Positions 51,946 through 59,219 are shown, counted from the stretch's first letter. The stretch is 64,000 nt of DNA from UBA940 sp031547885 (GCA_031547885.1 JAVBRO010000009.1:124001-188000); one strand, 5' to 3'. Made by a program: numbers and translations. Notes: generated from the letters alone by a model not told the origin.

Positions 51946-51953
51946 CAAAATTA
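51946..51953 (-). promoter_or_regulatory. -7 element of the kinase gene
   Basis: TAATTTTG on the minus strand, 22 bases before the TTG start. Confidence 0.5.
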
Positions 51954-51993
51954 AACCGCCATCGGCGTTCCGATAAACGACCCCCGGTTGCTT

Positions 51994-52113
51994 GAGCATC
52001 TCACCTCTACAAGCACAAAGAAAGCCACATTACTGCGAACATTCAACCGAGGGCCGAAGCCTTCGATATTCGAAATAATGTAGCCATATTATGTGATGAA
52101 GGTGAGATGCTTC
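51994..52113. repeat. Fold-back element at the kinase promoter
   Basis: GAGCATCTCACCT (51994-52006) pairs with AGGTGAGATGC and TTC (52100-52113). Inside, CATTACTGCGAAC and TTCGAAATAATG can form a second stem. The element is about 40 bases upstream of the -7 box. Confidence 0.65.
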
Positions 52114-52379
52114 GATACAAAGATAATTTTTCTTTTCCACTTTTGGCCGGCAAAAGTGGAGCAAAACCGGCCGACGGGCTAAAAAGTCTGCGGCTTAGGC
52201 GTCTAACGCTGAAAAAGGGCGCCTTTTCGCGTGTTTGCGAGCACCCGAAGCTCGAAGCGAGAGCAGAGGCTGCAAGCAGCCTCTGCCTCGCAAGGAGGAG
52301 GAAAACGAAGTGTTAAACCGGCCCCTTTTTCGCGCTTTTAGCCGCCCACCGCTTAACGCCTTTTTCGCCAATCGGATTT
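52114..52379. repeat. Composite GC-rich palindromic repeat
   Basis: In order: CACTTTTGGCCGGCAAAAGTG; GGGCTAAAA with its partner TTTTAGCC near the far end; GAAAAAGGGCGCC with CCCCTTTTT; and an inverted copy of the module GAGCGTCGG...GAGGAGGAAA (52243-52305). No gene is visible. Confidence 0.65.
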
Positions 52380-52819
52380 TCAGCTACGCGGCATTTGAAG
52401 AATAAATCGCACAAATCTTATTAAAAAAAGATTCCGCTCCTTCATTACACGGCTGAAAGCCGTGCGTAAATCCGAGCTTTCAAAAAGCGGTCGCAACGGC
52501 GACACCGGAATAGCAGAACCGAAATTCACTTCAAAAGGTTTGGAAGTGAGATTGGCCATTGTTAAATCGCTGTGCCCGTTGGCACCGGAGTTGCAGGCTA
52601 AAATGGAAATCAGCCATGTGAGATAGCTCCGCGTTAGCTCAAGGTTAGCTTCGCTTTCCTCCTCGCGGCTCGGCATAGCTCGAACAAGTTCGGCTCTGCT
52701 CTCGCTCCGCAGCGTCGGTTGAACCATTTTAGACAAAACGAAGTAGCTTTTTGGAACCTCGCCCAGTTTTTGCTTCTTTTTGCTGGCCAAAAAGAAGTTA
52801 AAAAAAGAAACCATAATGA
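52380..52819. repeat. Cruciform repeat, family 2, enlarged copy
   Basis: It starts with the hairpin CACGGCTGAAAGCCGTG (52448-52464), then TAAATCC and CAAAAAGC, and ends AGACAAAACGAAGTAGCTTTTTGG and GCTTCTTTTTGCTGGCCAAAAAGAAG (partly shown; 52730-52797). An inserted copy of the CCTCCTCG...GAGCGTCGGTTG module (52657-52721) makes it longer than its relatives. A 144-codon minus-strand frame crosses it but is repeat-derived and was not accepted as a gene. Confidence 0.7.
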
Positions 52820-53887
52820 CTATTTGTTCATGACGCTGTTCTGGCGGCTGATACTTTCCACGTGGATCGATTCGAGGATCTCGTTCAGGAAGTCGCGGCT
52901 CAGTTCCAGCTTGTCGGACTGCGACAGGATACGCTCCTTGATGGCGCCCCAGCGGTTGCTCTGCAGGATCGCGACATCATTATCTTTTTTCACGCGCCCG
53001 ATCTTCTCGCTTATCTTCATGCGGCGGCTCAGCAGGTCGAATATCTCGCCGTCGATCCGGTCGATCTCGTCGCGGAACTGGTCGAGCGACTTTATGAATT
53101 CGGGGTCATCGGTCGCCTCGGCGCGCCAGTTGATGCTGCGCACGAGTCTTTCCAACTCGCCCGGGATAAGCTGCTGCTTTGCATCGCTGAGCGCCTGCGA
53201 AGGGCAGACATGGCTCTCGATGATAAGTCCGTCGTAGCGCAGGTCGGCCGCCGCCTGCGAAAGCTCGGCAAGATATTCGGTCGTTCCGGCCATGTGCGAC
53301 GGGTCGCAGATCATCATCATCTCGGGGAAACGGCTGCGCATGTCGAACGCCAAAGGCCACATCGGCGCATTGCGGTATTTGTTATGCCCGAAGTACGAAA
53401 AACCCCTGTGTATCAGCCCGATGTCTTCCATCGGTATGCCCACGGCCGCGAAACGGCGCACCGCCCCGGCCCACAGATCGATGTCGGGATTCATCGGGTT
53501 CTTGATAAGCACCTTCACCCCGCTCCCTTTCAGCGCATCGGCCACCTCCTGCACCGCGAACGGGCTCACGGTCGTGCGCGCGCCTATCCACACGCAGTCC
53601 ACCTCGAACTCCAGCGCGCTCTCGACGTGCTTGCTCGACGCAACCTCGACGCCCACCGGCAGTCCCGTCAGCCTCTTCGCCTCGGCCATCCAGGCAAGGC
53701 CCTTCAGCCCCACCCCCTCGAACGATCCCGGCGAAGTGCGCGGCTTCCAGATACCCGCCCTCAGCATATCCACGACTCCAGTCTCGGCCAACCTCACACA
53801 CGTTTCCAACGTCTGTTCGCGCGTCTCCGCACTGCACGGCCCCGATATTATGAGCGGCCGCTTCTCTCCCAATCTGAACTCTTTCAT
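52820..53887 (-). CDS. DAHP synthase fused to chorismate mutase
   Basis: A 355-residue bifunctional enzyme, last gene of the aromatic operon. The N-terminal domain (1-255) is a type Ib DAHP synthase that condenses PEP and erythrose 4-phosphate: ISGPCSAETREQTLETCVRL, AGIWKPRTSPGSFEGVG, ICDPSHMAGTTEYL. The C-terminal domain (about 265-350) is an AroQ chorismate mutase: LDQFRDEIDRIDGEIFDLLS, RRMKISEKIGRVKK. It thus covers the first step of the shikimate pathway and the branch point to Phe and Tyr. A composite palindromic element separates it from tyrA upstream. Confidence 0.94.
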   Translation of the reverse strand: MKEFRLGEKRPLIISGPCSAETREQTLETCVRLAETGVVDMLRAGIWKPRTSPGSFEGVGLKGLAWMAEAKRLTGLPVGVEVASSKHVESALEFEVDCVWIGARTTVSPFAVQEVADALKGSGVKVLIKNPMNPDIDLWAGAVRRFAAVGIPMEDIGLIHRGFSYFGHNKYRNAPMWPLAFDMRSRFPEMMMICDPSHMAGTTEYLAELSQAAADLRYDGLIIESHVCPSQALSDAKQQLIPGELERLVRSINWRAEATDDPEFIKSLDQFRDEIDRIDGEIFDLLSRRMKISEKIGRVKKDNDVAILQSNRWGAIKERILSQSDKLELSRDFLNEILESIHVESISRQNSVMNK

Positions 53888-53904
53888 TTCTATTTATATT
53901 TTTC

Positions 53905-54224
53905 TTTTCAACCTTTTAAAAAAAGTTGAGCCAAAAATTTTCGCGGAAACTTCGTTTCCTACTATTTTAATGATAAGGGTGTTTTGCGAATCCTGGCTGG
54001 TTATTGAAATTTTGCGGCAGGCGAAGCCTGTGCATTTTCTCGCTCAGAATTTATCTTGAAAATTAATTTTCAGAGTAAATTCTGAGGAAGAAAAGTTGCA
54101 CTTCGTGCAACCCGCAAAATTTCAATAACAGGGATAACCTGAAACATCCCCCTTTGCATCAAATTAAATCGCTGCGGCCGTTGCCGCCGTTTTTTGGTTA
54201 CTTTTTGACGTCAAAAAGTAACAT
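53905..54224. repeat. Family 1 cruciform element, copy A (tyrA to DAHP synthase gap)
   Basis: From left: CAACCTTTTAAAAAAAGTTG; CCAAAAATTTTCGCGGAAAC with TTCGTTTCC; a 130-base cruciform (outer stem 54000-54017 with 54112-54129, GTTATTGAAATTTTGCGG and complement) holding hairpins CAGGCGAAGCCTG and GTTGCACTTCGTGCAAC around a core TTGAAAATTAATTTTCAGAG; GCGGCCGTTGCCGCCG; and the palindrome GTTACTTTTTGACG... ending AAAAAGTAAC (54197-54222). It is the inverted form of copies B and C. Confidence 0.85.
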
Positions 54225-54225
54225 A

Positions 54226-55068
54226 CTAAGGAAGTATCCTTTTAATCGTGTTTGCTTTTTGCATTGCGTTGCGGAGTCCTTCACGGTCGTCGCGTTCAAT
54301 CATTTTGCGCAGGATCTGCAGTTGATGGATATGTTCGCGCAGGACGTCGAGGACGTTGTATTTATTACCCATGAAGATGGGCAGCCACGTTTCGGGCGAG
54401 CTTTTGGCGAGGCGGACGGTGCTTTCGAAACCGCCGCCGGCGAGGTCGAAGATATGTTCCTCTTCACGTTCCTTTTCGAGGACGGTAAGCGCCAGCGCGA
54501 ACGACGTGATGTGCGAGATGTGCGACACGTGTGCGGTGTGCATATCCTGCTCTGCACCTGTCATATAGATCATCGGCGAGCCTATCTTCTCGTAGATTCG
54601 TTCTACCAGCGCCAACGCATCCGGATCGCATTTTTCGCGGTCGCAGATGACGGTCGTCCGCCCCGTGAAAGCTCCGTGCAGGGCCGCTTCAGGACCGCTG
54701 AACTCGGTGCCCCACATCGGGTGGGTCGCAACGAACCGCCCGCGGTTGGGGTGCATCTCGATCACCTCGCAAAGCTCCTCCTTGATGGACCCCATATCCA
54801 TCACCACCTGCCCGGGACGCACCTTATTGAGTACTTTCGTCGCCAGAACGGGAGTGACATCGACAGGAGTTGCCAAGACGATCAGATCCGCCTCGGCAAC
54901 AGCTTCGTCGAGCGTCGCGATGCGGTCGATAAGCCCCAGTCCGAGCGCCTTGCAGGCGTTATCTTCCGAGACGTCGACCCCCAGAACCTCGTCCGCAAAA
55001 CCATTGTCCCGAAGGCTCAGCGCAAACGATCCCCCGATCAAACCCAACCCAAAAACAGATGCTTTCAT
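54226..55068 (-). CDS. tyrA: Prephenate dehydrogenase
   Basis: A 280-residue NAD(P)-dependent enzyme that converts prephenate to 4-hydroxyphenylpyruvate for tyrosine. The Rossmann motif is at the N-terminus (VFGLGLIGGSFALSLRDNGF). Family blocks are ADLIVLATPVDVTPVLATKV, DMGSIKEELCEVIE, FVATHPMWGTEFSGPEAALH and TAHVSHISHITSFALALTVL (substrate His region). No ACT domain follows, so feedback control is not evident in the protein. Nearly identical 26-base palindromes and GC-rich blocks flank it in inverted orientation (54197-54222 and 55088-55113). Confidence 0.94.
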   Translation of the reverse strand: MKASVFGLGLIGGSFALSLRDNGFADEVLGVDVSEDNACKALGLGLIDRIATLDEAVAEADLIVLATPVDVTPVLATKVLNKVRPGQVVMDMGSIKEELCEVIEMHPNRGRFVATHPMWGTEFSGPEAALHGAFTGRTTVICDREKCDPDALALVERIYEKIGSPMIYMTGAEQDMHTAHVSHISHITSFALALTVLEKEREEEHIFDLAGGGFESTVRLAKSSPETWLPIFMGNKYNVLDVLREHIHQLQILRKMIERDDREGLRNAMQKANTIKRILP

Positions 55069-55085
55069 ACCAAATTTGTCTTTAT

Positions 55086-55462
55086 ACGTTACTTTTTGAC
55101 GTCAAAAAGTAACCAAAAAACGGCGGCAACGGCCGCGGCGGTTTATTTTGAGGCAATATTCCATGTTTGGGAAGTATCGCCTTCCATCGTTAAGAATTTC
55201 TGAGGTTGCAGAGCAACCGTCCTTTTGAAACAATGCGGTCTCGAAAATAAATTTTCAGAGCCGCAGTGCTTCAAAAGCAAACGGTGGCGGGCTTTGTCCG
55301 CCGCCTGAAATTCTTAACTGCTCCCAAAAATTCCGCAAACATCTGTTTCCTCTAAATAGTAGGAAACGCAGTTTCCGCAAAAAATTTTGGGCGACTTTTT
55401 TAAAAGTCGCGATTGCGTAAAATTAAATCCGCCGTCGGCGTTCCGACCCTTTTTTAAAAAGT
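55086..55462. repeat. Family 1 cruciform element, copy B (aminotransferase to tyrA gap)
   Basis: From left: GTTACTTTTTGACG palindrome (55088-55113); GGCGGCAACGGCCGCGGCGG; a cruciform with outer arms GTTAAGAATTTC (55189-55200) and GAAATTCTTAAC (55307-55318), hairpins GGTTGCAGAGCAACC and GGCGGGCTTTGTCCGCC, core GAAAATAAATTTTCAGAG; AGGAAACGCAGTTTCC; GCGACTTTTTTAAAAGTCGC (55391-55410); and CCGCCGTCGGCGTTCCG. The arms differ from copies A and C in sequence but keep the pairing. Confidence 0.85.
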
Positions 55463-55469
55463 GGTAAAA

Positions 55470-56642
55470 CTATTTTGCAGCTAATACCTTATTTGCCGCT
55501 TTTGCGAGGAGTTCGGCGGGGACGCAGAGCGAGATACGGATGCTGCGTCGGCCCTGTTCGCCGAAGATACCTCCGGGTACTACGAACACGTCGTATTTAT
55601 CGAGCACCATGTCCGAGAAGTCGAAGCAGTCGCCTTTGTACGAGTCGGGAAGGTCGCCCCAGATGAAGAGGCCGGCCTGGTCCTTACGGTATTCGAGTCC
55701 CAGGGCATCCATCAAACGGAAGCCCTCTTTCTCGCGGCTGTAATATATTTCGTTGAGTTCGGCGAACCATTCGTGTCCCAGTTTGAGGGCTTCGGCGGCA
55801 GCGGCCTGGACGGGGAAGAACATACCCGAGTCCATGTTCGATTTGAAGCGGAGCACATCGGAGATCCAGTCTGCGCGGCCCACGAGCGAGCCGACGCGCC
55901 ATCCGGCCATGCTGTGGCCTTTCGAGAGCGAGTTGAGTTCCATGGCGACATCCTTGGCCCCGGTAATCGACATGATGCTCAGGCGCATATCGTTGCGGAT
56001 GAAGCTGTAGGGGTTGTCGTGCAGCAGCAGGATATTGTGCTTCGAGGCGAAAGCCACCAGTTTCTCGAACAGTTCGACGGTCGGGACGGTTCCGGTGGGC
56101 ATGTTCGGGTAGTTGCAGATCATGATCTTCACCCGCGACAGGTCCATCTTCTCCATCTCCGTGAAATCGGGATAGTAGCCGTTCGCCTTCTTTAGCGCGT
56201 AGGGAACGGGTTCGGCACCGGCAAGCGTCACGGCGGCTTTGTAGGTCGGGTAACCCGGATCGGGGATCAGCGCCTGGTCGCCATCCTGCAGGAAGGTCAT
56301 GCAGACATGGACGATACCTTCCTTCGAACCCAGCAGCGGAAGTATCTCGTTCTTCGGGTTGAGTTCCACGCCGTACCCTTTCTTGTACCACTCGGCATAT
56401 GCGTTGCGCAGCAGGTCGGAACCGTGGTAAGGCTGGTAGCCGTGAGAATTGGGCTGCAGCGCCGCACGGTACAGGGCCTCGATGATCGGCGTGGGCGGGG
56501 GAAGGTCGGGGCTTCCGATACCCAGGGCGACGATATCGCGCCCGGCGGCTTTCAGTTCAGCGATCTCCTTGTTCTTCTGCGAGAAATAATACTCCTTGAT
56601 CGTGTCCAACCTCCCGGCGCACGGGATCTCAACTTTTTTCAT
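55470..56642 (-). CDS. PLP-dependent aminotransferase (class I), aromatic operon
   Basis: A 390-residue fold-type I aminotransferase of the aspartate/LL-DAP group. ALGIGSPDLPPPTPIIEALY, GYQPYHGSDLLRNAYAEWY, PGYPTYKAAVTLAGAEPVPY and NYPNMPTGTV mark the family. The PLP lysine lies in MELNSLSKGHSMAGWRVGSL, and the final Arg in RRSIRISLCVP binds the carboxylate. Placed between pheA and tyrA it is likely to transaminate phenylpyruvate, hydroxyphenylpyruvate or prephenate; an aspartate aminotransferase role is possible. It starts at ATG 56642, with repeats before and after. Confidence 0.87.
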   Translation of the reverse strand: MKKVEIPCAGRLDTIKEYYFSQKNKEIAELKAAGRDIVALGIGSPDLPPPTPIIEALYRAALQPNSHGYQPYHGSDLLRNAYAEWYKKGYGVELNPKNEILPLLGSKEGIVHVCMTFLQDGDQALIPDPGYPTYKAAVTLAGAEPVPYALKKANGYYPDFTEMEKMDLSRVKIMICNYPNMPTGTVPTVELFEKLVAFASKHNILLLHDNPYSFIRNDMRLSIMSITGAKDVAMELNSLSKGHSMAGWRVGSLVGRADWISDVLRFKSNMDSGMFFPVQAAAAEALKLGHEWFAELNEIYYSREKEGFRLMDALGLEYRKDQAGLFIWGDLPDSYKGDCFDFSDMVLDKYDVFVVPGGIFGEQGRRSIRISLCVPAELLAKAANKVLAAK

Positions 56643-57046
56643 TTCAATCGGATTTAAGTGGTTTATAATATTAATCGGTATTCCTTTTTATATGTTACTT
56701 TGGCAAATCCCAAAGTAACCAAAAGATTGGCGGAACGCCGCCAGCGGTTTATTTTTATATCGTCAAGAAGTGAATCAATGTTTACGGGGATGGTTCGGCC
56801 ATCGCCTGTTATTGAACTTTAGCGGGTTGCACGAAGTGCAACTTTTTCTTGATCAGAGTTTATCTTGAAAATTAATTTTCAGAGTAAACTCTGATCAAGA
56901 AAAGTGCACAGGCTCCGCCTGCCGCTAAATTTCAATAACAAATCATAATTCGCAAAAACATCTTTATCATCACAATAGTGAGATACGCAGTATCTCTGAA
57001 AATTTTTGGGCGACTTTTTTAAAAGTCGCAGTTGTGTAAAAACCAA
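56643..57046. repeat. Family 1 cruciform element, copy C (pheA to aminotransferase gap)
   Basis: From left: GTTACTTTGGCAAATCCC palindrome to 56719; GGCGGAACGCCGCC; cruciform 56808-56939 (outer arms GTTATTGAACTTTAGCGG and complement) with hairpins GTTGCACGAAGTGCAAC and CAGGCTCCGCCTG and core TTGAAAATTAATTTTCAGAG; GAGATACGCAGTATCTC; GCGACTTTTTTAAAAGTCGC (57009-57028). Compared with copy A, CAGAATTTA/TAAATTCTG is changed to CAGAGTTTA/TAAACTCTG, a paired change. Confidence 0.85.
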
Positions 57047-57859
57047 TCATTTAGTCAATCCATTGGGATAGACTCCGTAGACGTGCACTTCCTCGGTGTT
57101 GCGGATTAGGCGTTCGAGGTTCGAAGCATAGTCTTCGAGTCGTTCGAACTCCAGGTCGATATGGAACATATAGTGCCACGGTTCGCTGGGGATGGGGTAC
57201 GACTGCAGTCGCGACATATTGACATTCTCGAGCACTTCGAGGGCACGGACGAGCGAGCCCTGTTTGTGGTCGGTCTTGAAGTAGAGCGACGCTTTGTTGG
57301 CTCTGGGGTCGATCAACAGGTCGTGCATTTTTATTATCATAAACCGCGTGTAGTTATTGCGGATGGTATTGATCTCGGGTACAAGCACGTCGAGTCCGTA
57401 GAGTTCGGCGGCGCGCTTGCTTGCGATGGCGGCCGTTGTGCGCAGGTTATTTTCGGCAATGTGCTTGGCGCTGATGGCGGTATCCTCGCTTTCGATCAGC
57501 TTCCATGGGTAGTTGTCGAGGAAGTTGTGGCACTGCTGGAGTGCCATGGGGTGCGACTCGACTTCGGTAATATCCTCGAGTTTTACGCCGGGCAGCACGA
57601 GCAGGTTCTGCATTATGTGGAGGTAGACCTCGCCCGCGACCTGTACGTTGGCGTCCTGCAGTATCCCGTAGTTGGCTATGATCGAACCTGCGATGGAATT
57701 CTCGACGGCCATGACGCCGTAGTTCACCGCGCCAGTTTTGACCTTCTGGGCCACTTCGCGGAAGGTCGCACACGGAACTATCTCGATATCGAGGCCGAAG
57801 TATTTTTCGGCGACTATCTGGTGGAAGCTGCCTTCGTAACCCTGTATTGCAACTTTCAT
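57047..57859 (-). CDS. pheA: Prephenate dehydratase with ACT domain
   Basis: A 270-residue enzyme converting prephenate to phenylpyruvate. I take ATG 57859 (MKVAIQGYEGSFHQIVAEKY); the open frame extends 13 codons upstream through ATGAAAA-type heptads. The catalytic region has NYGVMAVENSIAGSI and SHPMALQQCHNFL. TTAAIASKRAAELYGLDVLV precedes the C-terminal ACT domain, with KQGSLVRALEVL and SRLQSYPIP where Phe binds. So the protein is feedback-controlled by Phe. It is the first gene of the operon and follows a leader peptide and attenuator. Confidence 0.95.
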   Translation of the reverse strand: MKVAIQGYEGSFHQIVAEKYFGLDIEIVPCATFREVAQKVKTGAVNYGVMAVENSIAGSIIANYGILQDANVQVAGEVYLHIMQNLLVLPGVKLEDITEVESHPMALQQCHNFLDNYPWKLIESEDTAISAKHIAENNLRTTAAIASKRAAELYGLDVLVPEINTIRNNYTRFMIIKMHDLLIDPRANKASLYFKTDHKQGSLVRALEVLENVNMSRLQSYPIPSEPWHYMFHIDLEFERLEDYASNLERLIRNTEEVHVYGVYPNGLTK

Positions 57860-57955
57860 TGCCCTTCTTTCATTTTTCATTCTTCTGTATTGCTTCACTT
57901 CATTACATTACGCTCGCAATGACGATCCTGCTAAATCGCCGCCGGCGTTCCGGCC

Positions 57956-57988
57956 AAAAAAAATCCCAACCTCATTACGCGGTCGGGA
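57956..57988 (-). terminator. Attenuator terminator of the pheA operon
   Basis: On the minus strand TCCCGACC (57988-57981) pairs with GGTTGGGA (57971-57964), one G-U pair, loop GCGTAATGA, followed by eight T. The first arm is extended to TCCCGACCGC and can instead pair with GCGGTCGGGA (58041-58032) inside the leader-peptide gene; the two folds exclude each other. Confidence 0.8.
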
Positions 57989-58015
57989 CATCCTCTACTT
58001 TCAACTTTCGCTGGT

Positions 58016-58090
58016 TTACAGACAAAACACTTCCCGACCGCTCTGGCAGTACTTAAAATAATAGTCCATAAAAAACGGCGAACCGATCAT
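58016..58090 (-). CDS. Phe/Tyr-rich leader peptide of the pheA operon
   Basis: A 24-codon frame, ATG 58090 to TAA 58018-58016, beginning MIGSPFFMDYYFKY. Four Phe and three Tyr in 24 residues, six of them in codons 6-14. The frame begins 21 bases after a -7 element. Its codons 17-20 contain the antiterminator arm. A ribosome halted at the Phe/Tyr codons would leave this arm free to pair with the first arm of the terminator and allow read-through; a ribosome reaching the stop would cover it and allow termination. This is the design of classical amino-acid attenuation. The peptide itself probably has no other role. Confidence 0.75.
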   Translation of the reverse strand: MIGSPFFMDYYFKYCQSGREVFCL

Positions 58091-58110
58091 TGTGTTTTGC
58101 TTTAACCCTG

Positions 58111-58118
58111 CAAATATA
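58111..58118 (-). promoter_or_regulatory. -7 element of the pheA operon
   Basis: TATATTTG on the minus strand, 21 bases before the leader-peptide ATG and about 250 bases before pheA. No good -33 is seen. Confidence 0.55.
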
Positions 58119-58210
58119 TAACAAAAACGTTATACGTTGGTGCGGGTTTACGAAAATTTAACATCTTTATTTCAATTTGCCGGATTTGCCAGCCGAAATT
58201 TTGAGGATAA

Positions 58211-58304
58211 CGTCATTGCGAAGGCTGAAAGCCTGAAGCAATCCAGCCCTTGCATCTCTCATCTCTGGATTGCTTCGTCGGTCTACGACCTCCTCGCAAT
58301 GACG
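58211..58304. repeat. Nested inverted repeat with CGTCATTGCG ends
   Basis: CGTCATTGCG (58211-58220) with CGCAATGACG (58295-58304) encloses GAAGCAATCCAG (58235-58246) with CTGGATTGCTTC (58265-58276). Partial relatives are at 29.59, 42.98 and 57.91 kb. It lies upstream of the nadC promoter. Confidence 0.8.
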
Positions 58305-58330
58305 ATGAGCTGATTTATCACTATTTTTAT

Positions 58331-58338
58331 TATTTTTG
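58331..58338 (+). promoter_or_regulatory. -7 element of nadC
   Basis: TATTTTTG, 23 bases before ATG 58361. It supports this start over an upstream ATG in the repeat. Confidence 0.5.
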
Positions 58339-58360
58339 GGATTCAAATAACGGAACTATT

Positions 58361-59212
58361 ATGAAAACAGAATACATACCTTTCGTGGAAGAGCTTATCG
58401 CCCTGGCGATCCGCGAGGACATAGGCGACGGCGACCACACTTCGCTGGCGTCGATCCCGGCCGACGCGCGCGGGCGCATGAAACTACTGGTCAAGGAACG
58501 CGGGGTAATTGCGGGGGTCGAGGTGGCGGAGATGGTCTTCCGCAGGCTCGACCCGGATGTACGGCTCGAAATACTTATACAGGACGGAACGCCGGTCGAG
58601 GTGGGGGACATCGTTTTTTATGTCGAGGGCCGCACGCGGACCCTGCTGCAGTCCGAGCGCATCATCCTCAACATCATGCAGCGCATGACGGGCGTTGCGA
58701 CCGAGACAGCCCGCTACGTACGGCTGGTCGAGGGGACCGGATGCCGCATCCTCGACACGCGCAAGACCACCCCGGGAAGCCGCGTGCTCGACAAAATGGC
58801 CGTAAAACTGGGCGGCGGCGAGAACCACCGCATGGGCCTTTTCGATATGATATTACTGAAAGACAACCACATAGATTTCGCCGGAGGAATAGTTCCGGCA
58901 ATAGAGGGTGTCCGCCACTACCTCGCGGAAAAAGGGAAGGAGTTGCCGATCGAGTGCGAGGTGCGTTCGCTGGACGACATAGACCTCGTTTTCGAGGCGG
59001 GCGGCGTCGACCGTATCATGCTGGACAACTTCGACCTGGAGCAGACACGGCGCGCGGTGGCCAAGATCGACGGCCGGTGTGAGATAGAGTCCTCGGGCGG
59101 CATCCGCGACGGGAACCTGCGCGACTACGCCGACTGCGGCGTGGACTTCATCTCGGTCGGCGCGTTGACCCACCAGATAAAAAGTGTAGACCTAAGTTTA
59201 AAAGCAATATAA
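58361..59212 (+). CDS. nadC: Nicotinate-nucleotide pyrophosphorylase (carboxylating)
   Basis: Quinolinate phosphoribosyltransferase of NAD synthesis. ATG 58361 gives 283 residues, the normal length; the frame extends 37 codons upstream but that part is repeat DNA before the promoter. Motifs: ALAIREDIGDGDHTSLASIP, RIILNIMQRMTGVAT, DTRKTTPGSRVLDKMAVKLG, GGGENHRMGLFDMILLKDNH and IECEVRSLDDIDLVFEAG, all lining the active site. The C-terminus has IESSGGIRDGNLRDYADCGV. nadA and nadB are not in the window. Confidence 0.95.
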   Translation: MKTEYIPFVEELIALAIREDIGDGDHTSLASIPADARGRMKLLVKERGVIAGVEVAEMVFRRLDPDVRLEILIQDGTPVEVGDIVFYVEGRTRTLLQSERIILNIMQRMTGVATETARYVRLVEGTGCRILDTRKTTPGSRVLDKMAVKLGGGENHRMGLFDMILLKDNHIDFAGGIVPAIEGVRHYLAEKGKELPIECEVRSLDDIDLVFEAGGVDRIMLDNFDLEQTRRAVAKIDGRCEIESSGGIRDGNLRDYADCGVDFISVGALTHQIKSVDLSLKAI

Positions 59213-59219
59213 AACCAGA

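Noticed and set aside
52380..52814. 144-codon minus-strand frame between the kinase and the DAHP synthase gene
   Set aside because: It lies wholly in palindromic repeat DNA, its start is in the CTTCTTTTTG hairpin, and its residues follow repeat modules found elsewhere without open frames.
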